Shown here piece by piece: positions 7,305 to 12,601 of a stretch of 12,601 nucleotides of DNA. Under the pieces are notes generated by a model. That model had not been told where the DNA came from, made no database searches, and saw only the letters and a list, made by a program, of their open reading frames with translations. The DNA comes from JAIBJP01 sp035601195 (GTDB lineage Bacteria > Actinomycetota > Thermoleophilia > Gaiellales > Gaiellaceae), in contig DATNOU010000120.1 of NCBI GenBank assembly GCA_035601195.1, positions 1-12,601 on the forward strand, read 5' to 3'. The position numbers and the translations under genes were made by a program. Every line of letters begins with the position of its first letter. Position 1 is the stretch's first letter.

Positions 7305-7727
7305 ATGCTCAGGCGCCTGCCCCTTGTCCAAGAGCTTCCCTTGCGGCCTCAGGACGAGACCGAGTGCCGCCGCTGCGGGGTCCACTGCGACAAGGTCGTG
7401 TACCCGGCTGCGTGCATCGCGCGGTCCTGCCCCTTCGTCTATGCGTACCAGGAGTTGGGACGGACGTACATCGGCTGCATGCAGAAGGTCTACGACGTCG
7501 AGATCGACCTCGACGCCCTCAGCGAGGCACAAGGGCGCAAGGGCGGCTTCGGGGCGGTCAAGACAGTCCGGCAGCCGCTGCCGATGTGCAAGGCGGAGGT
7601 GGCGAGCTGCTACGAGAACCGGGCTGACGAGCTCGGGTGCGTCAACCCCGAGTTTTACGAGATCCCCCGCGGGAAGCCTTCCTTCCGCGTCGTGGATCAG
7701 ACGGACCAGACCCAGACCGCTTCGTAA
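7305..7727 (+). CDS. Cysteine-rich protein of unknown function, probable metal binder
   Basis: This 140-residue protein has nine cysteines: C21, C24, C28, C37, C42, C58, C95, C102 and C112. The first three form CRRCGVHC (CX2CX3C), then AACIARSC (CX4C), and later ones are singly spaced. Such density in a soluble protein without a signal peptide suggests a zinc or iron-sulfur site, but I cannot name a family. A core GRTYIGCMQKVYDVEIDL and an end ELGCVNPEFYEIPRG look like folded, conserved sequence, so the frame is unlikely to be chance. The start is uncertain. ATG 7305 is the only standard start codon near the plausible N-terminus, but no Shine-Dalgarno or good -10 precedes it and the frame is open upstream. 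The 3' end overlaps the nfo gene by 86 bp in convergent orientation. Confidence 0.75.
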   Translation: MLRRLPLVQELPLRPQDETECRRCGVHCDKVVYPAACIARSCPFVYAYQELGRTYIGCMQKVYDVEIDLDALSEAQGRKGGFGAVKTVRQPLPMCKAEVASCYENRADELGCVNPEFYEIPRGKPSFRVVDQTDQTQTAS

Positions 7728-8583
7728 GCTGTTTTTTCATCCAGCGGGCGTGGAGCTCACGGAGCTTGCGCACCTCGCCCGCGTCCGGCCCGCGGCCATC
7801 CTTCCCCGGTACCTCCAGAATCGTCGGCAGGTTCTGGAAGCGAGGGTTGGAGAGGAAGACGCCTAGCTTCTCGGCCAGCACGCCTTCACCGATGTTCGCG
7901 TGGCGATCCCGGTTCGAGCCGAGCTCGGCCGCAGCGTCGTTGACGTGCAGAACTCGTAGCCGATCGAGCCCGATCCGCTCGTCGATCTCGTCGAGGCAGG
8001 CGTCGAGCGCGCCCCGGTCTGTTACGTCGATCCCGGACACCCACAGGTGGCAGGAGTCCACGCAGATGCCGACACGCGGGTGCCGGTCCAGGCGGTCGAC
8101 GAGCATGCCCAGCTCCTCCACCGAGCGGCCGATCGTGCCGCCCGCGCCGGCGGAGTTCTCGAGCAGGAGCCAGGTTGTGCCCGAGCAGTGCTCGAGAGCC
8201 TGCTCCAGTGCCGGAACGGCCCGTTCCAGGCCTGCCTCGAGGCCCGCACCGAGATGGGAACCGACATGGAGGACGACCCCGTCGGCCTCGATCGCGCAGC
8301 CGACGTCCACCGTGTTGACGAGGGCGGCCACCGACTTCTCGTAGATCTCGTCGTCGGTCGCCGCGAGGTTGACCAGGTAGAGGGCGTGACACACCACGCT
8401 CCGGATCCCGGCCTCGGCTCGGCGCTCCTTGAAGCGCTCGAAGGTCACGGGATCGTGGTTCGTGGGGCGCCAGGCGCGTGGGCTCTGGGTGAACACCTGC
8501 ACGGCCTCTGCCCCCATCGCCTCGGCCCTGTCGATTGCGGTGTGGATCCCGCCCGCGGACGAGACGTGGGCTCCTGGGATCAC
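7642..8583 (-). CDS. nfo: Deoxyribonuclease IV (AP endonuclease IV)
   Basis: This TIM-barrel, three-zinc AP endonuclease of base excision repair cuts 5' of abasic sites. Family metal-ligand positions are all visible: H66 (CHALYLVNLA), H106 (VLHVGSH), E142 (LLENSAGAG), D176 and H179 (CVDSCHLW), H213 (VLHVNDA), D226 and H228 (NRDRHANIGEG) and E257 (ILEVPG). The N-terminus IPGAHVSSAGGIHTAI is typical. At 313 residues it is about 30 longer than common homologues. The excess is a basic, Ser/Arg/Gly-rich tail from about residue 288, encoded opposite the cysteine-rich gene. Start GTG 8583 sits 6 nt behind TATCGT and has no Shine-Dalgarno, so the mRNA is probably leaderless. It diverges from gltX. 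Confidence 0.95.
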   Translation of the reverse strand: MIPGAHVSSAGGIHTAIDRAEAMGAEAVQVFTQSPRAWRPTNHDPVTFERFKERRAEAGIRSVVCHALYLVNLAATDDEIYEKSVAALVNTVDVGCAIEADGVVLHVGSHLGAGLEAGLERAVPALEQALEHCSGTTWLLLENSAGAGGTIGRSVEELGMLVDRLDRHPRVGICVDSCHLWVSGIDVTDRGALDACLDEIDERIGLDRLRVLHVNDAAAELGSNRDRHANIGEGVLAEKLGVFLSNPRFQNLPTILEVPGKDGRGPDAGEVRKLRELHARWMKKQLTKRSGSGPSDPRRGRKASRGGSRKTRG

Positions 8584-8588
8584 GCCAC

Positions 8589-8595
8589 TACGATA
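8589..8595. promoter_or_regulatory. Shared divergent -10 element for nfo and gltX
   Basis: The near-palindrome CTACGATAG contains TACGAT on the plus strand (8589-8594) and TATCGT on the minus strand (8595-8590). Each fits TANNNT and each is exactly 6 nt from a GTG: gltX at 8601 and nfo at 8583. Transcription starting at those bases would give two leaderless mRNAs with starts 18 bp apart. No recognisable -35 hexamer was found on either side. Confidence 0.55.
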
Positions 8596-8600
8596 GCCGC

Positions 8601-9857
8601 GTGTCTATGCGCGTCCGCTTCGCTCCGAGTCCGACGGGGTTCCTCCACATCGGCGGCGTGCACACAGCCCTCTTCAACTGGCTCTTCGCGCGCCACGAGG
8701 GCGGAGAGTTTCGGCTCCGGATCGAGAACACGGACACGAGCCGCGAGGTGGCCGAGGCGACGCAGCAGATCGAGGAGTCGCTGCGCTGGCTCGGTCTCGA
8801 CTGGGACGGGCCTGTGACCTTCCAGCTCGACCGTCTGGAGCGCTGCAAGGAAGAGGCGCAGCGGCTGGTTGAGGAGGGCAAGGCCTACGAGGACGAGGGT
8901 GCCATCCGTATCCGCATGCCGGACGAGGGCACGACCGCGTGGGAGGATCTGGTGCGCGGGCGCATCGAGTTTCCCAACGAGAAGCTCGAGGATCTGGTCG
9001 CCGTCCGCGCGGACGGCCGTCCCACCTACAACTTTGCGTCCCCCGTCGAGGACTGGTTGGATGGCATCACCCACGTCATCCGCGGCGAGGACCACATCTC
9101 CAATACCCCGAAGCAGATCCGGATCCTCGAGGCGCTCGGCGCCCCGGTGCCCCACTACGCGCACCTGGGGAGCATTCTCGGGCCGGACGGCCGGAAGCTC
9201 TCCAAGCGCCATGGCGCCGTCTCGGTCGGGGAGTTTCGCCGCGACGGGTACTACGCGCCCGCCCTTTTCAACTACCTCGCTTTGCTCGGCTGGAGCTACG
9301 ACGACCGCACCGAGGTGTTCTCGCGGGACGAGCTCGTTCGCCTGTTCACGCTCGACCGCGTCGGGTCGAGCCCGGCCACCTTCGATTACCAGAAGCTGAC
9401 GCACCTGAACGGCGTGTACCTTCGCTCGCTGCCGCCGGACGAGTACGCGGACGTCCTCGTTGCGTATCTCCGCGAGCAAGGCTACGAGTGGGACGAGGAG
9501 CTCGTGCGCCGCGCGGCGCCGCTCGTCCAGGAGAAGATCGCGACACTCGGGGAATTCCCGAAGTTCGCCGGCTTCCTCTTCGAGCGGGTCGATCCCGACC
9601 GTGGGCTCCTCGACGGCTCGGGCCCGCTCCTCGCCCAGGCGCGCGAGGTCCTGGCCGACCTTCAGCCCTTCGAAGCCGAGCGGATCGAGGCGGAGCTCCG
9701 ACGGCTCGCCGAGGTCCTAGGCCTGAAGCCCCGCGAGGCCTTCCAGCCGATTCGCGTCGCGGTCACCGGCTCGACCGTGTCGCCGGGCCTCTTCGAGTCG
9801 ATCGAGCTCCTAGGCCGAGAAGAGACGCTCGCGCGGCTCGAGGCAGCCGCGGCCTAG
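8601..9857 (+). CDS. gltX: Glutamate--tRNA ligase, short form lacking the acceptor-domain insertion
   Basis: This is a class I aminoacyl-tRNA synthetase charging tRNA-Glu (or also tRNA-Gln if non-discriminating). From the family-typical Met at 8607, VRFAPSPTGFLHIGG carries the HIGH motif as HIGG (H14), and GRKLSKRHGAVS (196-207) carries KMSKS as KLSKR. YNFASPVEDW and GITHVIRGEDHISNTPKQ (153-170) are typical. A helical anticodon-binding region with FPKFAGFLF and the PIRVAVTG end (381-388) completes the protein. It is only about 416-418 residues against about 470-490 usually. The missing part is internal: GKAYEDE (91-97) runs straight into AIRIRMP, where homologues carry about 45-50 residues, often with Zn-binding cysteines. 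GTG 8601 is preferred as a leaderless start; ATG 8607 is the alternative. Upstream in-frame ATG 8535 lies inside nfo and is rejected. Confidence 0.93.
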   Translation: MSMRVRFAPSPTGFLHIGGVHTALFNWLFARHEGGEFRLRIENTDTSREVAEATQQIEESLRWLGLDWDGPVTFQLDRLERCKEEAQRLVEEGKAYEDEGAIRIRMPDEGTTAWEDLVRGRIEFPNEKLEDLVAVRADGRPTYNFASPVEDWLDGITHVIRGEDHISNTPKQIRILEALGAPVPHYAHLGSILGPDGRKLSKRHGAVSVGEFRRDGYYAPALFNYLALLGWSYDDRTEVFSRDELVRLFTLDRVGSSPATFDYQKLTHLNGVYLRSLPPDEYADVLVAYLREQGYEWDEELVRRAAPLVQEKIATLGEFPKFAGFLFERVDPDRGLLDGSGPLLAQAREVLADLQPFEAERIEAELRRLAEVLGLKPREAFQPIRVAVTGSTVSPGLFESIELLGREETLARLEAAAA

Positions 9858-9989
9858 CAGGTGCCGGTCGAGCGCTGTCTGGAACGCCAGCCACGACTTC
9901 TTGCGGAATTCGTCTGTCGGACGCGGAAGGCCGCGAAGCACCCGAGCGCGTCTCGAAGCTGCCCGATTTTTATCCCCGGGTCGTACCAT
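9810..9989 (-). CDS. Possible 59-codon small ORF opposite the gltX 3' end
   Basis: On the minus strand an ATG at 9989 opens 59 codons that end opposite the last codons of gltX. TATAAC, 5 of 6 bases matching the -10 consensus, lies exactly 6 nt upstream, the same geometry as the other leaderless-style starts. The product is basic and includes DEFRKKSWLAFQTALDRHL, which reads like real helical protein. Against it, the N-terminal part is arginine-rich low complexity and there is no Shine-Dalgarno. It may be a degraded gene end or chance. Confidence 0.2.
   Translation of the reverse strand: MVRPGDKNRAASRRARVLRGLPRPTDEFRKKSWLAFQTALDRHLLGRGCLEPRERLFSA
9922..9935 (+). repeat. Inverted repeat downstream of gltX
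   Basis: CGCGG-AAGG-CCGCG is a perfect 5-bp hairpin 64 nt past the gltX stop. ATTTTTAT follows only 30 nt later, so it is not a canonical intrinsic terminator. It may stabilise or process the gltX 3' end. Confidence 0.25.
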
Positions 9990-9997
9990 TTCTGAGT

Positions 9998-10017
9998 TAT
10001 AAACGGCCCGGAGGGCC
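9998..10017 (-). terminator. Terminator-like hairpin after the 199-aa membrane protein gene
   Basis: On the minus strand GGCCC-TCC-GGGCC forms a 5-bp all-GC stem, followed by GTTTATAAC, starting 6 nt past the stop codon of the gene at 10024. The T-rich part is short and overlaps a -10-like TATAAC, so the element may have a second meaning. Confidence 0.4.
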
Positions 10018-10023
10018 TCGCGG

Positions 10024-10623
10024 TTACGGGCGGTAGAGGACGAAGCCGCCCGCGAGGAGCGCCAAGCCGGCCGCCCAGACCGGCCAGGCGACGAGCACGG
10101 CTCCCGCGGTGAAGAGGAACGCGCCCCCGAGGATCAAGATGGTGGCCACGACCGCCGAGACGTCGGTACGGTCCTGCCGGCCGCGCGGTTCGTCGACGGT
10201 GCGCTGGGATCGCTCCTGGGCGGCCACGCGCGAGCGCTCGAGCGCACGCAGGCGTGCGAGCCGGACCCGGAAGAGCGCTCCGCGCCACTCGAGCAGCAAG
10301 GGCTCCACCGCCTCGGGATCGCCGTACTCGAGCGCGAGCGAGACATCCGCGGTCGCGTCCCTCGCCTCGCCGAGGGCCTCGACCAGCTCGGCGTGCACCG
10401 TCGCGGCCGTGTCCGGCGCGTTGATGCCGACCGCCAGCTCCGCGCCTGCGTGGAGGGCGTACTGCAGGCGTGGGAGTTCCTCGGCGTGCTCGTCGACGAG
10501 ATCTCCGGAGGGACTGTCCGCGACTCGTTCCAGCCGTGTCAACGCGGTTCCCACCCGCTCCCAGAGATCCGTCACGGCCGCCGTATAGGCCTGCCGCTCG
10601 CCGCCCCGAACGGTCCGCTCCAT
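10024..10623 (-). CDS. Hypothetical protein with two C-terminal membrane helices
   Basis: This 199-residue protein is not recognised. Residues 1-150 are soluble and helical, with many Ala, Leu, Glu and Arg residues. It includes TDLWERVGTALTRLERVA (18-35) and the basic coiled-coil-like RVRLARLRALERSRVAAQER (119-138). Two hydrophobic helices follow, about 155-176 and 178-197, separated by AWPVWAA, and the protein ends YRP. It is likely a tail-anchored membrane protein with a cytoplasmic helical domain. I chose ATG 10623, which has GGAG 3 nt upstream and TATGAT 10 nt upstream. ATG 10638 adds five residues but lies inside that -10. It diverges from the receiver gene, and joint control is possible but unproven. 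Confidence 0.7.
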   Translation of the reverse strand: MERTVRGGERQAYTAAVTDLWERVGTALTRLERVADSPSGDLVDEHAEELPRLQYALHAGAELAVGINAPDTAATVHAELVEALGEARDATADVSLALEYGDPEAVEPLLLEWRGALFRVRLARLRALERSRVAAQERSQRTVDEPRGRQDRTDVSAVVATILILGGAFLFTAGAVLVAWPVWAAGLALLAGGFVLYRP

Positions 10624-11026
10624 GCGCTCCGGAATCATACGCGGTTACAGTGCCCGGATCGCTCAGATCGCCCACCCTGTTGTCGCGGTGGCGGATGACG
10701 ACCCTGCGTTTCGGATGCTGCTGCGCATCAATCTCGAGCTCGACGGCTACCGCGTGCTCGAGGCGGGAAACGCCGAGGAGATCCGTCAGGCGCTCGCCGG
10801 CAGCGACGTCGAGCTCATCCTCCTGGACGTGCGCCTCGGCGACGACAACGGGATCGAGCTCGCCGGTGAGCTTCGGAGGGAACACCCCGAGCTCAAGATC
10901 GCGTTCCTGACCGGCAGCGCGTTCGGCCTGGCGAACGAAGCTGGAGACATTTCCGACGCTGTTATCCAGAAGCCTTTCGACCTCGAAGAGCTGAGCCAGA
11001 CTGTGGCGTTGCTGACTCGCCCGTAG
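10622..11026 (+). CDS. Stand-alone response regulator receiver domain protein
   Basis: This is a CheY-like single receiver domain without an output domain, a phosphorylation-controlled protein-interaction module. From ATG 10622 it has 134 residues: acidic pocket ADDDP (24-28), phospho-acceptor D69 in LILLDVRLGDDNG, switch T97 in AFLTGSA, and the invariant lysine K117 in IQKPFDLEEL. The first 17 residues are extra relative to the family and the start is uncertain. ATG 10622 has no Shine-Dalgarno and overlaps the divergent neighbour's start. TACAGT at 10646-10651 lies 6 nt before an in-frame ATC at 10658, which would give the usual N-terminal length but a very rare start codon. No histidine kinase is visible. 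The 3' end overlaps the flippase-like gene by 65 bp. Confidence 0.87.
   Translation: MRSGIIRGYSARIAQIAHPVVAVADDDPAFRMLLRINLELDGYRVLEAGNAEEIRQALAGSDVELILLDVRLGDDNGIELAGELRREHPELKIAFLTGSAFGLANEAGDISDAVIQKPFDLEELSQTVALLTRP
10634..10639 (-). promoter_or_regulatory. -10-like TATGAT for the 199-aa membrane protein gene
   Basis: TATGAT matches the consensus TATAAT at five of six positions and lies 10 nt before ATG 10623, within an otherwise GC-rich stretch. A transcript from it would have a leader of only a few bases. No -35 hexamer was recognised. Confidence 0.4.
10646..10651 (+). promoter_or_regulatory. -10-like TACAGT for the receiver gene
   Basis: TACAGT fits TANNNT and is back to back with the minus-strand TATGAT, 6 bp away. 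If used, transcription would begin near 10658, downstream of ATG 10622, so the protein would have to start later than that ATG. Confidence 0.25.
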
Positions 11027-11966
11027 CGAGCTCCTCACGCGCGGCAAAGAGATGGCGCCGCACGCGCAGCGTCCTGAGCATGATCGCGATCGCGGTGAAG
11101 CCCAGGACGACGTTGGCGGCCACGGTCACGAGCTGCATGCCGACGCTGAACGCGAGCACGGCGCTTCCGCTTGCCGTCCCGCGCAGGGCGAAGACGAGGA
11201 CCGCCTGCTGGGTCCCGGCACCTCCGGGAGTGAAGGGGAGCACTGTGGAGATCCCCTGGACGACGAGCACTGCGACCACTACCTCCACTCCGGCGTCGAT
11301 GTGAAAGGCACGGAGGAAGAGGTAGATGCAGAGCGCGCGCGCCAGCCAGCTGCCCGCTTGCCAGGAGACCACCTGGGTCAGGAATGCGCGGCGGTCGCCG
11401 AGGATGGCGAAGCCGCGCGCGACCTTCTCCCGGAACTGCGTGACCCGGCGCGAGGCCCACCCGACCCCCGCAATGACGCTGCCGAGGATGACGCAGCCGA
11501 GGAAGACCGACAGGCGCGGGTGCTCGACGACGAACGACCAGTCGAAGGCGAGACCGTTCGGCAGCTCCGGGACTCCGGGCAGGAGCCCTCGCGAGAGCGC
11601 GTAGACGAAGAGCATGCTGGCGACGACGAAGTCGAACAGCGTTTCCACGAGGAGGGTGGAGGCGAGCGCCGGGTAGGACGAGCCGCTGAGGCGCTGTTTC
11701 GCGAGGTAGACCTTGACGACGTCTCCTCCGCGGGCCGGGAGGATCGAGTTGACTCCGACTCCGGCGACGTACGCTCCGAACACGCTCCCGTAGGGCACCC
11801 GCGATTCCGGCAGAGCCGCGCGGAGGATGTTCTGCCAGGCGCGGACGCGAAGCGCGAGACGGGTGACGTGCAGGAGGACGGCCAGCGCAAGCGGGATCCA
11901 GGCGACGGACGCGACGGCGTCGAAGAACGCCTCCGAGGCGTTGATGAAGGCACGAACGTCGTCCAC
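10962..11966 (-). CDS. Flippase-like integral membrane protein (UPF0104 / LPG-synthase TM family)
   Basis: This 334-residue inner-membrane protein has about eight hydrophobic helices and belongs to the lysylphosphatidylglycerol-synthase transmembrane family (YbhN/AglD-like). Members are implicated in moving or modifying lipid-linked substrates. The family's two characteristic motifs are present: NSILPARGGDVVKVYL (73-88, R79 and D82) and PFTPGGAGTQQ (244-254). There is no C-terminal aminoacyl-lysine transfer domain, so it is not a full MprF. The last 35 residues are polar and are encoded opposite the end of the receiver gene (65-bp overlap). GTG 11966 is preceded at 6 nt by TATCGT, with no Shine-Dalgarno, so it is probably leaderless. 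It lies 50 bp downstream of the DUF2339-like gene but appears to have its own promoter. Substrate unknown. Confidence 0.85.
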   Translation of the reverse strand: MDDVRAFINASEAFFDAVASVAWIPLALAVLLHVTRLALRVRAWQNILRAALPESRVPYGSVFGAYVAGVGVNSILPARGGDVVKVYLAKQRLSGSSYPALASTLLVETLFDFVVASMLFVYALSRGLLPGVPELPNGLAFDWSFVVEHPRLSVFLGCVILGSVIAGVGWASRRVTQFREKVARGFAILGDRRAFLTQVVSWQAGSWLARALCIYLFLRAFHIDAGVEVVVAVLVVQGISTVLPFTPGGAGTQQAVLVFALRGTASGSAVLAFSVGMQLVTVAANVVLGFTAIAIMLRTLRVRRHLFAAREELATGESATPQSGSALRGRKASG

Positions 11967-11972
11967 GATCTG

Positions 11973-11980
11973 ACGATAGC
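11973..11980 (-). promoter_or_regulatory. Leaderless-type -10 element of the flippase-like gene
   Basis: On the minus strand GCTATCGT is followed by CAGATC and then GTG at 11966. The octamer and the 6-nt spacing are identical to those in front of nfo (8597-8590 to GTG 8583), which supports both as real promoters. Confidence 0.5.
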
Positions 11981-12016
11981 GGCTGCGCTTGTCGCCCTAG
12001 CTCTGGGTGGTCGCCG

Positions 12017-12601
12017 CTACGCGGGTGCGTTGCCCGGCGGGGCTTCGGGCGAGTCTGCGTGGTCGCGTTCCTCGAGCTGCTCGCTGACCCGCTGATAGAA
12101 GAAGCCGGCGAACAGGAGGACGCCGCCAACGGCGATGAAGGACAAGGCACGGGTCAGGGACGCGAGGAAGGCCAGGTCGTAGAGGAAGATCTTCACGAGG
12201 GTCACTCCGAACAGCCCGAATCCCGCCAGGCGGAGCGCGCGGGAGCGGCGGGTCAGGCCGACGTAGAGGAGCCCGAGGCTGATAAGGCCCCAGAAGGCGC
12301 TGACGCCGGTGTGTCCCCGCTGGAACTTCGTGTCCACGTCGGCGTTGGTGGCAATCTCCGCGATCTCGAGGATCGAGAGCGAGACGGCGTAGAACAGGAG
12401 GACGCCGAGGACGCCGAACGTCAAGGCGCGAGCATGGCGTCGAAGCTCCGGCCCGTAGGTGAACACCCCCGCCGCCCCCGCCAGGAAGAGGAGGGCGGGT
12501 ACGCCCGCACCCGGGTGGGCGACGGCCACGAAGAGCTCGCGGGGAGGCGCCTCCGTCCAGAGGGCATAGACGAGGGCGAGGGAGAAGACGAGCGCGGAGG
12601 C
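12017..12601 (-). CDS. DUF2339-like polytopic membrane protein, C-terminal end (5' end outside window)
   Basis: The frame is open to the window edge, so the visible 194 residues are the C-terminus of a longer membrane protein. Counting from the GTG at 12529, helices lie near residues 10-28, 35-55, 75-93, 98-118 and 125-146. The end is AFWGLISLGLLYVGLTRRSR, then LRLAGFGLFGVTLVKIFLYDL, then LTRALSFIAVGGVLLFAGFFYQR, a pattern typical of the DUF2339 C-terminus. A polar, acidic tail of about 25 residues follows. The 22 codons before GTG 12529 are also hydrophobic (SALVFSLALVYALW), so that GTG is internal and not the start. Function of the family is not established. The gene lies upstream of the flippase-like gene on the same strand with a 50-bp gap. 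Confidence 0.78.
   Translation of the reverse strand, partial: ASALVFSLALVYALWTEAPPRELFVAVAHPGAGVPALLFLAGAAGVFTYGPELRRHARALTFGVLGVLLFYAVSLSILEIAEIATNADVDTKFQRGHTGVSAFWGLISLGLLYVGLTRRSRALRLAGFGLFGVTLVKIFLYDLAFLASLTRALSFIAVGGVLLFAGFFYQRVSEQLEERDHADSPEAPPGNAPA

Noticed and set aside
9858..10023. Possible tRNA gene next to gltX
   Set aside because: No T-loop GGTTCGA-type sequence, no acceptor-stem pairing and no cloverleaf could be found on either strand.
9854..11047. 397-codon minus-strand open frame covering the membrane-protein and receiver genes
   Set aside because: Its product is arginine/glycine low complexity, in a different frame from the better-supported genes on both strands.
11052..12095. 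347-codon plus-strand frame opposite the flippase-like gene
   Set aside because: It is highly charged shadow sequence, whereas the minus-strand frame has membrane helices and family motifs.
1..12601. CRISPR arrays, insertion sequences, prophage or defence genes
   Set aside because: No spaced direct-repeat array, transposase, integrase, terminal inverted repeats or known defence domains were seen. The base composition looks uniform apart from the short AT-rich patch near 9965-10003.

Overview
The window is about 12.6 kb of dense, high-GC bacterial chromosome. It holds 13 well-supported or plausible protein genes, two of them cut by the window edges. I see no rRNA, tRNA, CRISPR array, insertion sequence or prophage. 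The high GC content, the gene families and several start codons placed 6-7 nt behind a -10-like hexamer (leaderless-style starts) suggest a deep-branching actinobacterium, for example Thermoleophilia. That placement is inference, not proof.

Layout, left to right. (1) A plus-strand operon, 1-1955: the 3' part of gcvPB (glycine dehydrogenase subunit 2), an unrecognised 88-aa protein, and an L-threonine aldolase. All three are joined by stop/start overlaps. The aldolase makes glycine from threonine and the glycine cleavage system oxidises glycine, so the operon reads as a threonine/glycine-to-C1 module. (2) A minus-strand ABC pair, 1985-5328: a MacB/LolD-type ATPase and an 856-aa permease with two FtsX domains, joined by a 4-nt overlap with a TTG start. 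Its leader carries a terminator-like hairpin and two TGACAC repeats 11 bp apart. (3) A Ca2+/H+ antiporter-like gene (minus), divergent from a HAD hydrolase (plus) with only 27 bp between the start codons. (4) A 140-aa, nine-cysteine protein of unknown function (plus), whose 3' end overlaps the 3' end of a convergent endonuclease IV gene (minus) by 86 bp. (5) nfo and gltX diverge with only 17 bp between their start codons. A near-palindromic ctACGATAG appears to supply a -10 element to both, each 6 nt ahead of a GTG. GltX lacks the roughly 45-50-residue insertion (the zinc-binding segment in many bacterial enzymes) normally found in the acceptor-binding region. (6) A 199-aa protein with two C-terminal membrane helices (minus) diverges from a stand-alone response-regulator receiver (plus); their in-frame ATG codons share one CATG. 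(7) A flippase-like UPF0104/LPG-synthase-TM membrane protein (minus) overlaps the receiver gene tail to tail, and has a leaderless-style promoter matching that of nfo. (8) The C-terminal end of a DUF2339-like polytopic membrane protein runs off the right edge.

Most genes are unrelated housekeeping or membrane functions. The items most worth checking are the repeated compact promoter architecture (GCTATCGT, 6 nt, GTG), the deletion in GltX, and the cysteine-rich orphan protein. I did not find a convincing new defence or biosynthetic system.
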